NCBI RefSeq assembly: GCF_001750285.1
Contig: NZ_MAMP01000002.1
Span: 62,001 to 126,000 of the forward strand
DNA length: 64,000 nucleotides
DNA from: Domibacillus iocasae
GTDB taxonomy: Bacteria > Bacillota > Bacilli > Bacillales > Domibacillaceae
Direction: 5' to 3'
Below are positions 1 to 9,279 of the stretch, piece by piece (position 1 is the stretch's first letter; each line of letters begins with the position of its first letter). The notes under the pieces were generated by a model, which saw only the letters and a program-made list of their open reading frames with translations, was not told the origin of the DNA and made no database searches. The position numbers were made by a program, and so were the translations under genes.

Positions 1-451
1 ATGAGACAGTTTCTCCCGTTTCCAAGTTGAAGACAAACCGGTAGTTTGTTCCATTTTTATCCACTATTGCTTCCGCTCTCGGTTCTCCATCACCCGTTAT
101 ATCACTAATCGATGTAACTACACCATTTGAATCTCTGCTAATTTGTTCTCTCGCTTCATCAAGTGTCAATGTGGTTTCGCTCTTCTCAAGCAGCTTTACA
201 TTGCTAACTTTTTTCGACTGTCCGTCAACAGACAATGCGTAGGTACCTTTATCATTTTCAAGCACAATTTCATATACCTGCCTGTCTTTATTCCACTCGA
301 TTGACTGGACTTCACCGTCATACGTTGATACGGCGAGCGATTCTGCTTCTGCTTCTGACACCGCTGCCGGACGTTCAACGATATATCCCTTATATAAAAC
401 AACAACAAGACCAATAAAGATAAACGCGATCAAAAATAATTTCATCTTCAT
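1..451 (-). CDS. PepSY-domain protein, 3' end outside window
   Basis: About the first 150 residues are present; the C-terminus lies beyond the left edge. The protein begins with one hydrophobic segment (about residues 3-20), so it is probably anchored outside the membrane. Two PepSY-like stretches follow: one near residues 30-80 (A.S.A...A....G.V...EW......YE..L) and a second starting near residue 95 with the typical TLDEAREQI helix. PepSY domains are thought to act as extracytoplasmic regulatory or inhibitory modules. The start is 3 bases after the histidine kinase stop, so the two are probably translationally coupled. B. subtilis ykoGHI has the same order (regulator, kinase, PepSY protein). 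Two in-frame ATGs (451 and 445) are possible starts. Confidence 0.8.
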   Translation of the reverse strand, partial: MKMKLFLIAFIFIGLVVVLYKGYIVERPAAVSEAEAESLAVSTYDGEVQSIEWNKDRQVYEIVLENDKGTYALSVDGQSKKVSNVKLLEKSETTLTLDEAREQISRDSNGVVTSISDITGDGEPRAEAIVDKNGTNYRFVFNLETGETVS

Positions 452-454
452 TCT

Positions 455-1804
455 TTACGCCTCCGATTTGGGCAAAAGCACAGTAAAGACAGATCCTTCC
501 TTTTCCATGCTGCTCATCTTAATCATGCCGCCGTGCTGCTCGGCAATGCGTTTCGCAATTGACAAGCCAAGCCCGGAGCCACCCGTTTTTCTGCCTCTCA
601 CTTTATCCACTCGGTAAAACCGGTCAAATATATATGGCTGCGCTTCTTTCGGAATGCCAATGCCGTAATCCTTTACTTGAAGCTGAATGACCTCATGATC
701 CTGATTGAGTGACACGTGAATGACGTCGTCGCTGTATTTCCTCGCATTATCAAGCAAGATTATCAGCAATTGTACGAAGCTTTGTTCATGCACATCAGCC
801 ATGATGACCGGCCTTTGAATGGTGTATTGAATGTCATTTTCATACATGACTCGAAGCCGTTTTACTGTCTGTTCAACGAGTGGTGAGATGTTCATTTTTC
901 CCCGTTCATTTTCAATCAGCTCTTCTGACACTGCTAACTGCAAAAGCTGCTCCGTTAAATAACGCATCCGGCTTGATTCTGATTCAATCGCTGACAGCGC
1001 TTCTTCCATCACGTCCGGCCGGGTTGTTCCCCATCGCCGGAGAAGCTTTATATAGCTGAAAATAACGGTGAGAGGCGTTTTCAGCTCATGAGAAGCATCC
1101 GAAACAAATTGTTCCTGCTTTAGGTAGCTTGCTTCAAGCCGATCGATCATCCTGTTAAACGTTGACGCTAAAATGGTCAGCTCATCTTTTGTTTCTTTTT
1201 TCACATCAATTCGTTCGTATGATTCATTTTCTTCAATTGTTTTCATCGTGTACGTCAGCTCTTGAATTGGCCTTGAGATCCACTTGCCGAGAAACCAGCT
1301 TACTAGAAACAACACGAATGCCAAAACAATAGACGTCACAATCAGCACCCATTTCAAATCATCGATTGTTTCATAGAGACGGTCGATGTTTTCGACGATC
1401 TGCAAATTGATAACCGCTCCATCATCGCCAATGACCGGCACAGATATGACAGCAAAACGGGCGTCGCGAAATGTGATCACCTGCTCGAATTGATCGTCTT
1501 TAAAAGCAGTTTGAATAAAGAAAAAATCTTTGTCGGTTGATACTTGGTCAACTGGTGTACCGTCTTCAAGCACGATACGAATAAGTCCGTTGCTAATTAA
1601 GTATGCTTGAAGCACCTGCTCGGTTGTTTGGTCCTCACGTGAATTTAATTTTTTAATGACTGTTTCGGCAATCCCGATCAGCCGGTCCTGCTCCGAGGAA
1701 ATACTGCGGCTTTCAAACAGCAAATAAATGGCCGTATTGGCCGTCAGCAAAAGAAAAACAATTAATCCTGTGATCGACAGCTGGATACGTGTACCAAGTT
1801 TCAT
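455..1804 (-). CDS. Sensor histidine kinase (HAMP/HisKA/HATPase), YkoH/ArlS-like
   Basis: A 449-residue membrane sensor kinase. TM1 is at about residues 8-30 and TM2 at about 152-174, enclosing an extracytoplasmic sensor of about 120 residues. HAMP follows (175-228), then the HisKA H-box SDASHELKTPLT with phospho-acceptor His239, the N-box NARKYS, and G1/G2 boxes (DYGIGIP, GGSGLGLSI). It should phosphorylate the response regulator whose stop lies 4 bases upstream of this start. Overall resemblance is to the YkoH/ArlS group of EnvZ-like kinases. It sits in an operon with a transporter and glycerate kinase upstream and a PepSY protein downstream. The signal it senses cannot be read from the sequence. 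Confidence 0.9.
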   Translation of the reverse strand: MKLGTRIQLSITGLIVFLLLTANTAIYLLFESRSISSEQDRLIGIAETVIKKLNSREDQTTEQVLQAYLISNGLIRIVLEDGTPVDQVSTDKDFFFIQTAFKDDQFEQVITFRDARFAVISVPVIGDDGAVINLQIVENIDRLYETIDDLKWVLIVTSIVLAFVLFLVSWFLGKWISRPIQELTYTMKTIEENESYERIDVKKETKDELTILASTFNRMIDRLEASYLKQEQFVSDASHELKTPLTVIFSYIKLLRRWGTTRPDVMEEALSAIESESSRMRYLTEQLLQLAVSEELIENERGKMNISPLVEQTVKRLRVMYENDIQYTIQRPVIMADVHEQSFVQLLIILLDNARKYSDDVIHVSLNQDHEVIQLQVKDYGIGIPKEAQPYIFDRFYRVDKVRGRKTGGSGLGLSIAKRIAEQHGGMIKMSSMEKEGSVFTVLLPKSEA

Positions 1805-1808
1805 TCTT

Positions 1809-2486
1809 TCAATCCTTTATCATGTAACCGACGCTTCGAACCGTTTGAATGAGAGGCGCCGCTTCTGTATGATGCAGTTTCTTACGGAGATAGCGGATGT
1901 AGACATCAACGACATTTGTGTCGCCAAAATAGTCATATCCCCATACCTCATTTAAGATTTGGGCGCGTTCAAGCGCATGATTTTTATTGAGAGCCAAATA
2001 AAGCAGCAAATCATATTCACGCGGCGTTAACTCGACAGCTTTGTCATTTGCAAATGCTTCGCGCGTATTGGGATAAATGGTTACGTGCCGGATAGACAGC
2101 ACATTTTCTTCTGCTTGTTTCACGTGAAACCGCAAATGTGAACGAATTCTCGCCAGCAATTCCTCGATTTCAAATGGCTTAGTCATATAATCATTTGCTC
2201 CGGCATCAAGACCGCTTACTTTATCAAAAACCGAATTGCGCGCTGTCAGCATAATAATAATTAAAGATTCATTGATCGATCGAATGCGGCGAAGCACTTC
2301 CATGCCATTCAACTCTGGAATCATGACATCCAGCAAGACAAGATCAACCGCTTCCTTCTCAATAACAGCCAGGGCGTCACGGCCGTTGTAAGCTGTACTT
2401 GTCTGAAACCCTTCATATTCAAGCTCCAGCTGAATAACACGCGCAATTTGTTCATCATCTTCTACAATTAAAATATGACCGCTCAT
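1809..2486 (-). CDS. OmpR/PhoB-family response regulator
   Basis: A 225-residue regulator. The receiver domain (about 1-118) has the acidic pair ED/D at 10-11, phospho-acceptor Asp53 in LVLLDVMIPELNG, a conserved Thr in MLTA and Lys in TKPFEIEELLARI. The C-terminal winged helix (about 130-225) contains LTPREYDLLLYLALN and the recognition/wing segment VVDVYIRYLRKKL ending VRSVGYMI. It is the partner of the kinase 4 bases downstream, and 13 bases separate it from the transporter stop upstream. It probably regulates its own operon and perhaps envelope functions, as other YkoG/ArlR-type regulators do; that is inference. Confidence 0.92.
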   Translation of the reverse strand: MSGHILIVEDDEQIARVIQLELEYEGFQTSTAYNGRDALAVIEKEAVDLVLLDVMIPELNGMEVLRRIRSINESLIIIMLTARNSVFDKVSGLDAGANDYMTKPFEIEELLARIRSHLRFHVKQAEENVLSIRHVTIYPNTREAFANDKAVELTPREYDLLLYLALNKNHALERAQILNEVWGYDYFGDTNVVDVYIRYLRKKLHHTEAAPLIQTVRSVGYMIKD

Positions 2487-2499
2487 TTTTTCACCTCGT

Positions 2500-3933
2500 T
2501 CAAATTGACAGACCTGTCCAGCTCCAATATGTAAAGTAAAACAGCAGCATTACTATGATATAAAGCGGCAGCAAATACAAGCTGATTTTGAGCAAATCCT
2601 TTGCTTCATAGGAAACCTCGCCTTCTTCATAAAAAATCAGCAGCGCCTTGGAGCTGACCGGAAATGTTACACAGTAATTCATGCCGATTAAACTTAGAAA
2701 AACAACGCTCGTCACGTTCGCGTTAATAGCTTGTCCAAACAGGATCAAGCTTGGAATAAAGACAATCGCGCGGGTTGTATGCGACGTAATATAAAGGTGA
2801 CTTGTCGTTGTCACCAACAAAATTACTACTACCATAAACCATTCTGGCATTTGTGTAAATAAGTGCAAAATACTCATAATTTCTCGCTCAAGCCAAACGA
2901 CAACGCCTGCTTCAACGAGCAAAGTGCCAAGTGCCGCCGCCGCAGCCACAAACAAAATTAAGTTCCATGAAACCGATTTAACTCCTTGATTCCACGTCAT
3001 AATGCCAAAACGCGGCAGCATAAACAGTAAGGCACCGACAATCGTTGTAAAACCAAGATCGTATCCGTGTAACTCTTCTGTCATCCATGCCATGGCAATC
3101 AATCCAATAAGCCAGACTGTTTTTTTCTCTTTTTCTTTTAAAGGCTCGATACGCGTTTCTTCTATTATTAAACTTTCATCATTTCGTGCTCTTTTCGGCC
3201 AAAGCTGCCATTTCATTACATAATACGATAAAAGCGTAACGGTCACGGTAAACGGAACACTCCAAACAAGCCATTGCACAAATGAAATGGTTTCACCTGC
3301 CGATGCTTCCAATAATCCTATTCCAATCAAATGAGAGCCTGTACCAATTAATGTAGCGGACGTGCTCATTAAAATGATAACCGGCGCCATAATGGCCAGG
3401 GCTTCATTTTCCTGTTTTGAAATAGAATGCCGCAGCTGCTTTATAATCGGTATTGACAGTGCGGCTCGTCCTGATGTCGATGGGATAAAAAAGGCGGACA
3501 GTACTAAAAGCGATGCTAAACGGCCCAAAACCGAATGACCACTAGTAAGAATCATCCGGCTGAACCGCTCGGCCAGTCCCGATTGCTTGACCGCTTCCCC
3601 AATTATAAAGGAACCGACCATCAGCCAGACCACTTCCTCCGACAAAGAAGAATAAAGCAGCTCCGGCTCTGATGCTCTCATTAAAATGGCGAAAGCGAGT
3701 ACTCCTACAGCAACAAGCCCCGCTGGTATTTTTGTAGCTATCCAAAGGGTCATTGCGGATAAAAAAGAAAAAAGGACGATTTTTCCGCTGTACGTAAGAG
3801 GATCAATATACACAATCATAAGCGCGTAAAAAACGTGCAAAGCTGTAATGGACAGCATCCGCGTCGAATATCGATCAAGCTGTTCCATCAGCGACGGCTT
3901 TCTCTTTGCCCGCAAAGCAGATCGCTGTATCAT
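2500..3933 (-). CDS. SLC13/DASS-family anion:Na+ symporter
   Basis: A 477-residue polytopic protein with roughly a dozen hydrophobic segments. It carries DASS signatures: SSTSGRAALSIPI in the first half and the repeat-related VTTTSHLYITSHTTRAIV in the second. The serine/threonine-asparagine hairpin regions match divalent-anion/Na+ symporters that carry C4-dicarboxylates, citrate, sulfate or related anions. The start codon overlaps the stop of the glycerate kinase by 4 bases (ATGA), which couples them. A hydroxy-acid such as glycerate, tartronate or tartrate is therefore a reasonable substrate guess, but the sequence does not settle it. Confidence 0.85.
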   Translation of the reverse strand: MIQRSALRAKRKPSLMEQLDRYSTRMLSITALHVFYALMIVYIDPLTYSGKIVLFSFLSAMTLWIATKIPAGLVAVGVLAFAILMRASEPELLYSSLSEEVVWLMVGSFIIGEAVKQSGLAERFSRMILTSGHSVLGRLASLLVLSAFFIPSTSGRAALSIPIIKQLRHSISKQENEALAIMAPVIILMSTSATLIGTGSHLIGIGLLEASAGETISFVQWLVWSVPFTVTVTLLSYYVMKWQLWPKRARNDESLIIEETRIEPLKEKEKKTVWLIGLIAMAWMTEELHGYDLGFTTIVGALLFMLPRFGIMTWNQGVKSVSWNLILFVAAAAALGTLLVEAGVVVWLEREIMSILHLFTQMPEWFMVVVILLVTTTSHLYITSHTTRAIVFIPSLILFGQAINANVTSVVFLSLIGMNYCVTFPVSSKALLIFYEEGEVSYEAKDLLKISLYLLPLYIIVMLLFYFTYWSWTGLSI

Positions 3934-5114
3934 GTTTTCTCCTCCTGACGCACCGTTTGTTTAACGCCGATTTTCATTCCGATCGATACTTGGCGCAATA
4001 TACAATCCACACTTTCTTCAATCCATTGCGGCGCTTTAAAAATTGCTTTTTCAAGTGTCGCCGGCTTTTGAATAATGCTTATATACGCATCAATACCTGC
4101 TTCGTAATTCAGCTCGGCTCCACGGCCGATTGTGCCCGTAATAGCAATGACTGGAATACCGTGTTTTTTCGCAATACGGGCGACTTCACACGGAATTTTG
4201 CCTTGTGGCGTTTGAAAATCGATGCTGCCTTCCGCTGTAATAACAAGGTCAGCACCTACAATTTTATCCTCAATTTGAATAAATTCCATAATCAGGTCAA
4301 AGCGCGGATAAAGAATCGCAGGTGTAAAAGCGAGAAGGGCCGCACCAAGTCCGCCAGATGCACCGCTTCCTGGCATATGTCCCACTTGGATCCCTATTTC
4401 ATTCTCAATTAGCTTCGCATAATGATCAAATGCATCACTTAATAATTGTACTTGCCTGGGAGACGCTCCTTTTTGAGGTCCAAATACACGAGCAACACCT
4501 TTTTCACCGCATAAAACGTTTGTCCAGTTGCACGCTACATCAATTGGGGTGTCTTTCAGCCTTGGATCTATCATGGACAAGTCAATGGATTGAACGTGAA
4601 GCAAATCTTCTCCCCCGGTCACATAAATGACTTCATGATGTTTATTTAAGAACTGCACCCCGAGTGCCTGTGCCATACCTGCCCCGCCATCAGATGTTCC
4701 TGAATCACCACATCCAATCATAATTCGATCGACTCCAAGACAAAGCGCGTCTCGAATTAGCTCGCCCACACCGTATGTCGTTGTTTTCAAAGGATTACGC
4801 GCATTTCTCGGCACAAGCTTCAGCCCGGCAGCTGCAGCCATCTCGATAACGGCGGTTCGCTCATTGCCTTCTACATAAACCCCGTAATGGCTGACAATCT
4901 GTTCTCCAGTCGGACCGGTTATCTTTTTGTGAATTAATTCACCGTTTTTAATGGCCACTATCGTTTTCGCAAAACCTTCCCCGCCATCCATCATCGGCAC
5001 AAGCGCCGTTTGAATGCATGGATCAAATCGCTTTGCCCCTGCTTCCATTGCTACAGCTACTTCATTCGCATCCATACACTCTTTAAATCCCGATGGAATC
5101 ATAACTACCTTCAT
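3930..5114 (-). CDS. glxK: Glycerate 2-kinase (GarK/GlxK family)
   Basis: A 394-residue class I glycerate kinase that phosphorylates D-glycerate to 2-phosphoglycerate in the cytosol. Family hallmarks: N-terminal MIPSGFKECMDANEVAVAM, the MMDGGEGFA turn, GCGDSGTSDGGAGMAQALG near residues 135-153, PGSGASGGLGAALLAF near 250-267, and ITAEGSIDFQTPQGKIP. The length is a little above the usual 375-385. It is the first gene of a five-gene minus-strand operon with the anion transporter and two-component system. Glyoxylate made by purine breakdown elsewhere in the window could feed glycerate via tartronate semialdehyde, but no glyoxylate carboligase is visible here, so that link is speculative. Confidence 0.93.
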   Translation of the reverse strand: MKVVMIPSGFKECMDANEVAVAMEAGAKRFDPCIQTALVPMMDGGEGFAKTIVAIKNGELIHKKITGPTGEQIVSHYGVYVEGNERTAVIEMAAAAGLKLVPRNARNPLKTTTYGVGELIRDALCLGVDRIMIGCGDSGTSDGGAGMAQALGVQFLNKHHEVIYVTGGEDLLHVQSIDLSMIDPRLKDTPIDVACNWTNVLCGEKGVARVFGPQKGASPRQVQLLSDAFDHYAKLIENEIGIQVGHMPGSGASGGLGAALLAFTPAILYPRFDLIMEFIQIEDKIVGADLVITAEGSIDFQTPQGKIPCEVARIAKKHGIPVIAITGTIGRGAELNYEAGIDAYISIIQKPATLEKAIFKAPQWIEESVDCILRQVSIGMKIGVKQTVRQEEKT

Positions 5115-5239
5115 CGTATTTCCTCCTCGTTTTCTTCATTACGATTACAATAGCCAACAATTCCTAATGCTTTCTAAGAAAATCATTAAGATTTAATGAG
5201 AAAAACATTTTACATTATCATATTAGAAAATATTTTTAT

Positions 5240-5254
5240 TAATAATTATTATAA
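5240..5254. promoter_or_regulatory. PerR-box-like operator of katA
   Basis: The 15-mer TAATAATTATTATAA matches the Bacillus PerR box TTATAATNATTATAA at all specified positions except the second. It ends 7 bases before the -35 hexamer of the catalase promoter, a position compatible with PerR control. PerR is the Fe/Mn-dependent peroxide-sensing Fur-family repressor of katA in Bacillus. Binding is inferred from sequence only. Confidence 0.7.
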
Positions 5255-5261
5255 TTAAATA

Positions 5262-5289
5262 TTGACTTTCGTATGAGAAGTGTTATCAT
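5262..5289 (+). promoter_or_regulatory. SigA-type promoter of katA
   Basis: TTGACT (5262-5267) and TATCAT (5284-5289) are separated by 16 bases. The predicted transcript starts near 5297 and reaches the GTG start at 5328 with the GAGGTGA ribosome site at 5315-5321. Confidence 0.6.
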
Positions 5290-5327
5290 TACGTTATAAG
5301 CAAAAAATAATTGATGAGGTGATTAAT

Positions 5328-6785
5328 GTGATCGAAAAAAACAATCGTTTGACGACCAGCTGGGGTGCTCCTGTTGGCGATAACCAAAACTCACAAACAG
5401 CTGGACAAAGCGGACCAACATTAATTCAAGACGTTCATTTGCTTGAAAAATTGGCGCACTTTAACCGGGAACGTGTACCTGAGCGCGTTGTTCATGCGAA
5501 AGGTGCCGGCGCACACGGTTATTTCGAAGTAACAAACAGCGAGATTTCGAAATATACAAAAGCTGACTTCTTGTCAGAAGCAGGAAAACGCACACCAATG
5601 TTTATCCGTTTCTCAACTGTAGCAGGCGAGCTCGGTTCTGCGGACACAGTACGTGACCCACGCGGCTTCGCCGTGAAGTTCTATACAGAAGAAGGAAACT
5701 ATGATTTGGTCGGAAACAACACGCCTGTGTTCTTTATTCGCGACGCGATTAAATTCCCTGACTTCATTCATACACAAAAACGCGATCCGCAAACACATTT
5801 GAAAAACCCGACAGCGGTATGGGATTTCTGGTCATTGTCACCTGAATCACTTCATCAAGTAACGATTTTGATGTCTGATCGCGGCATCCCGGCAACACTT
5901 CGCCATCAGCACGGCTTCGGAAGCCATACATTTAAATGGGTCAACGAGCAAGGACAAGCCGTTTGGGTGAAATACCACTTTAAAACAGACCAAGGCGTGA
6001 AAAATCTTGACGTAGACTTGGCAGCGAAATTAGCAGGTGAAAACCCTGATTATCATACAGAAGATTTATTTAACGCAATTGAGAATGGCGATTTCCCTTC
6101 TTGGACGCTTCATGTTCAGATTATGCCAGTGGAAGACGCAGACACATACAAATGGGATCCGTTTGATGTCACAAAAGTATGGTCACAAAAAGATTATCCA
6201 TTAATCGAAGTGGGTAAAATGGTGCTAGACCGTAATCCTGAAAACTACTTTGCGGAAGTGGAACAGGCTACGTTCTCTCCAGGCGCATTCGTTCCTGGTA
6301 TCGAAGCATCGCCGGACAAAATGCTTCAAGGCCGTTTGTTTGCATATTCTGATGCGGCCCGTTACCGTGTCGGTGCGAATCATAATACACTCCCAATCAA
6401 CGCGCCAAAAGCACCAGTAAACAACCATCAGCGCGATGGCCAAATGCGCTTTGACGGAAACGGCGGCAAGTCAGTCTACTACGAGCCAAACAGCTTCGAT
6501 GGACCAACTGAAACACCGGAAACAAACGTAACGCCGTTTGATATCCATGGACAAGCCGGGACACATGCTTACAGCCATGACGACCATTACACACAAGCCG
6601 GAGACCTTTACCGTTTGCTTTCAGAAGATGAGCGCACACGCCTTGTGAATAACATTGTCGGCGCAATGAAGCCGGTTGAACGCGAGGATATTAAACTTCG
6701 CCAGATCAGCCACTTCCACAAAGCGGATCCAGAGTATGGAGCACGCGTTGCCGAAGGACTTGGCCTCGCTGTACCTGCTGAGTAA
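5328..6785 (+). CDS. katA: Vegetative-type haem catalase
   Basis: A 485-residue clade-3 monofunctional catalase (2 H2O2 to 2 H2O + O2). The N-terminus [19 protein letters not shown] is typical. The distal His is in [16 protein letters not shown], the distal Asn in [12 protein letters not shown], and the proximal haem ligand is the Tyr of [14 protein letters not shown]. An upstream GTG at 5280 would add 16 residues, but it lies inside the -10 region. The GTG at 5328 has GAGGTGA six bases upstream and gives the family length, so I chose it. The PerR-type box upstream implies peroxide induction. Confidence 0.96.
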   Translation: MIEKNNRLTTSWGAPVGDNQNSQTAGQSGPTLIQDVHLLEKLAHFNRERVPERVVHAKGAGAHGYFEVTNSEISKYTKADFLSEAGKRTPMFIRFSTVAGELGSADTVRDPRGFAVKFYTEEGNYDLVGNNTPVFFIRDAIKFPDFIHTQKRDPQTHLKNPTAVWDFWSLSPESLHQVTILMSDRGIPATLRHQHGFGSHTFKWVNEQGQAVWVKYHFKTDQGVKNLDVDLAAKLAGENPDYHTEDLFNAIENGDFPSWTLHVQIMPVEDADTYKWDPFDVTKVWSQKDYPLIEVGKMVLDRNPENYFAEVEQATFSPGAFVPGIEASPDKMLQGRLFAYSDAARYRVGANHNTLPINAPKAPVNNHQRDGQMRFDGNGGKSVYYEPNSFDGPTETPETNVTPFDIHGQAGTHAYSHDDHYTQAGDLYRLLSEDERTRLVNNIVGAMKPVEREDIKLRQISHFHKADPEYGARVAEGLGLAVPAE

Positions 6786-6851
6786 AAAGCGTAATGCGCC
6801 TAGAGCTGGACAATGTCCAAAATTATATATTAATTATCTTTTGCAAATAAA

Positions 6852-6887
6852 AAAGAGGTATCCTGCGCGATCGCCGGATACCTCTTT
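6852..6887 (+). terminator. Rho-independent terminator after katA
   Basis: A 12-bp perfect stem AAAGAGGTATCC/GGATACCTCTTT with a 12-base loop, followed by TCATTTTT. It separates katA from the small zinc-ribbon gene. Confidence 0.8.
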
Positions 6888-6914
6888 CATTTTTAACATA
6901 AGGAGTGAAAAAAG

Positions 6915-7028
6915 ATGAAAAATAAATTAATTTGCCCAAATTGCCAAACTCCCATGAAAAAACTTAAACATAGCACATTGTGCGGATGCGGTATTAAACT
7001 AACAACTATTAATCGGTCAAAACGTTAA
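6915..7028 (+). CDS. 37-residue zinc-ribbon microprotein
   Basis: A short reading frame starting ATG after AGGAG at 6901-6905. It encodes 37 residues beginning MKNKLICPNCQTPMKKL. Two cysteine pairs (CPNC at residues 7-10 and CGCG at 23-26) form a compact zinc-ribbon pattern. The C-terminus is basic. It lies alone after the katA terminator and overlaps the convergent GDPD gene by 4 bases. Function is unknown; the clean ribosome site and cysteine pattern argue that it is expressed. It could instead be the remains of a longer zinc-ribbon protein. Confidence 0.55.
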   Translation: MKNKLICPNCQTPMKKLKHSTLCGCGIKLTTINRSKR

Positions 7029-7747
7029 CGAAACCGTTCTGGAAAATCTGTAATAATCGCCTCAACTGGCACACCGCTTTCGTTAATCCTGTTCCATTCC
7101 TTTACCTCATTAATGGTATAAAGACGAAGCAGCATGCCGTGTTTAATCGCTTCTTTTCCGTATTCACTGAGCGCGAAAGAAGTCTGCGTGTGAAGCGCAG
7201 TCAGCCCAAGATCTTTCGCTTTCACCAAAGCATCACGCCGAATTTTCCAGACAAGGCCGGCGACTGCAATATACGGATCCAGTTCAATGACCCGTTTAAT
7301 GCTGTCAAAATTAAATGAAGAAATAATCACTCTTCCCCGCATGTTATAGTGCTCAATCAAATCCAGCACTTTTTTTTCAATCCCATGATAGGGCACTTTA
7401 TTTGTTTTTAATTCCACATTAATTTGCAATGTGTTTTCAGATGCCCATCTGAAAAATTCATTCAATGTCGGAATTTTTTCACCTGAAAATGCCGCACTAA
7501 ACCAGCCTCCTGCATCAAGTGCCGCTACTTCTCCAGCCGTCATCTTTTCAATCGCACCTTTTCCATTTGTCGTCCGGTTTACCGTTTCATCATGAATGAT
7601 GACAATTTCTCCGTCTCGTGTCATTTGCACATCGAGTTCAATGCCGTCCGCCCCTTTTTCAGCGGCAGCTTTAAAGGCGGCCATCGTGTTTTCCGGATGC
7701 GTCCCGCTTGCACCGCGATGGGCAAAAATGACCGGCTGCTGATTCAT
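7025..7747 (-). CDS. Glycerophosphodiester phosphodiesterase (cytosolic type)
   Basis: A 240-residue GDPD-family TIM barrel that hydrolyses glycerophosphodiesters to sn-glycerol 3-phosphate plus an alcohol. The N-terminal FAHRGASGTHPENT carries the metal/catalytic His-Arg, and GADGIELDVQMTRDGEIVIIHDETVNRTTNG carries the E-L-D metal ligands and second catalytic His. No signal peptide is seen, so it is closer to UgpQ/YhdW/YqiK-type enzymes than to secreted GlpQ. AGGGGAG sits just before the ATG at 7747. It is a single-gene unit between convergent and same-strand neighbours. Confidence 0.9.
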   Translation of the reverse strand: MNQQPVIFAHRGASGTHPENTMAAFKAAAEKGADGIELDVQMTRDGEIVIIHDETVNRTTNGKGAIEKMTAGEVAALDAGGWFSAAFSGEKIPTLNEFFRWASENTLQINVELKTNKVPYHGIEKKVLDLIEHYNMRGRVIISSFNFDSIKRVIELDPYIAVAGLVWKIRRDALVKAKDLGLTALHTQTSFALSEYGKEAIKHGMLLRLYTINEVKEWNRINESGVPVEAIITDFPERFR

Positions 7748-7891
7748 GTGAATCTCCCCTTTTCTAACATCATCCCTCTTATCTTATGTCAGAAAGACAA
7801 AGAAACGCCACTTTTGAGCAAAGACGCGATTAAACTCAAACTCCCGCTTGAAGCACGCCGTAAACCAGTCCGATGAGTAGAGGAAAAAAAG

Positions 7892-7923
7892 AAAGCCAGC
7901 TTCCCCTCACGGAAGCTGGCTTT
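7892..7923 (-). terminator. Terminator of the rlmI-like gene
   Basis: A 13-bp perfect inverted repeat AAAGCCAGCTTCC/GGAAGCTGGCTTT with a 6-base loop. On the minus strand it is followed by a T-rich run (complement of 7883-7891). Confidence 0.8.
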
Positions 7924-7971
7924 CGGCTGTTGACAAACGCCCGCTTTCTGACTTTGTCTACACTCTGTTTT

Positions 7972-9168
7972 TTATTTCGTAATCTTCACAAAAAACACTT
8001 TCAAGTAATTTCCTTCTGGAAAAGAGGCGACCGTGCGGAAATCATCGGGGAGCGAATAGTGCTCGAGTATGTCATACCCGACCCCTTTTTCCTTGCACGC
8101 CGTTTTAATAAACTGCTTGAACGTTTTGATACTTACCGCGCTGCTGTTTGTCGAGGCGACAATAACACCGCCGTTTTTTGTTAAATCAATGGTTTCTTTT
8201 AACAGCTTCGTATAATCTTTTGCCGCACTGAACGTCCGCTTTTTTGTTTTCGCGAAACTCGGCGGATCGACTACGACAAGATCAAATGTCCGTTCCTTAC
8301 GAGCGGCATATTTAAAATATTGAAATACGTCATCGACAATAATCTCATGAAGAGACGGATCGATTCCGTTCGCTTCAAACTGCTGGATTGTTTTTGGCTT
8401 ACTTCGGTTGGCCACATCTACACTTGTCGTCTTTACTGCACCGCCAAGCGCTGAACAAACGGAAAAAGCACCTGTGTATGAAAACATATTGAGCATCTCC
8501 GCGCCGTGTGAATACCGTTCGCGAATTGCCTTTCGCACCTCCCGCTGATCAAGAAAAATACCCGTCATAGCCCCGTCGTTTAAATCCACCGCAAAATTTA
8601 CGCCGTTTTCTTTTACAATGATCGGAAAGTGTCCTCGCTCTCCTTCGACAAAATCATCATCTTCAATATACTGACCTTTTTGATCAAACCGCTTTTTCTC
8701 ATAGATGCCTTTATAGTTCAGCTTTTCGCGCATGGCCTGCAAAATATCTTTTCGAAATGAATAGATGCCTTCACTGTACCAATGAATCACGTAAAAATCA
8801 GCGTAATAATCGATGATCAACCCGCCAATGCCGTCTCCTTCACCGTTAAATATCCGGAACGCTGTCGTATCCGGATCATCCATTAATTCTTTGCGTTTCT
8901 GAACAGCTGCTCCGATTTTTTTCGCAAAAAAATCAGCATCGATGTATTCTTCTGGCTCCTGCGTAATAACCCAGCCGACACCTTTATTTTGCACACCATA
9001 GTAGCCCGTCCCGATGTAATTCTTTTTATCGTCTAAAAGACGGAGAATGACCCCTTCTTCTTTTAGCGCTTTCGGGTTTTGGACTGCATCCCTATCAATC
9101 AGTGGATAACCGGCACGAAGTTTTTCTGCCGCTTTTTTATTCACTTTTATGTTTATCAGTGTTTTCAT
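7972..9168 (-). CDS. Class I SAM-dependent 23S rRNA (cytosine-C5) methyltransferase, RlmI-like
   Basis: 398 residues. The N-terminal PUA-like domain (about 1-80) is followed by an RlmI/RlmK-type linker and a Rossmann methyltransferase domain. SAM motif I is NMFSYTGAFSVCSALGGA, the acidic motif II is in VDVANRSKP, and motif IV is VVVDPPSFAKTKK. RlmI methylates C1962 of 23S rRNA in E. coli; the B. subtilis relative is YwbD. GGGGG lies close upstream of the ATG at 9168. The exact target base is inferred from the family. Confidence 0.85.
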   Translation of the reverse strand: MKTLINIKVNKKAAEKLRAGYPLIDRDAVQNPKALKEEGVILRLLDDKKNYIGTGYYGVQNKGVGWVITQEPEEYIDADFFAKKIGAAVQKRKELMDDPDTTAFRIFNGEGDGIGGLIIDYYADFYVIHWYSEGIYSFRKDILQAMREKLNYKGIYEKKRFDQKGQYIEDDDFVEGERGHFPIIVKENGVNFAVDLNDGAMTGIFLDQREVRKAIRERYSHGAEMLNMFSYTGAFSVCSALGGAVKTTSVDVANRSKPKTIQQFEANGIDPSLHEIIVDDVFQYFKYAARKERTFDLVVVDPPSFAKTKKRTFSAAKDYTKLLKETIDLTKNGGVIVASTNSSAVSIKTFKQFIKTACKEKGVGYDILEHYSLPDDFRTVASFPEGNYLKVFFVKITK

Positions 9169-9279
9169 TCTGGCCCCCAGAAGCTTTTTTCTTTATCTTA
9201 TCAAAAATAGCAGCTGGACGATACGTTTTCTCTATATGGTACAATGAGAAAAAAAGGATGTTGAAGGGATTTTTACATA

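Noticed and set aside
9169-9279. Purine riboswitch or TnrA box before the NCS2 permease
   Set aside because: None of the loop or core sequences are present.
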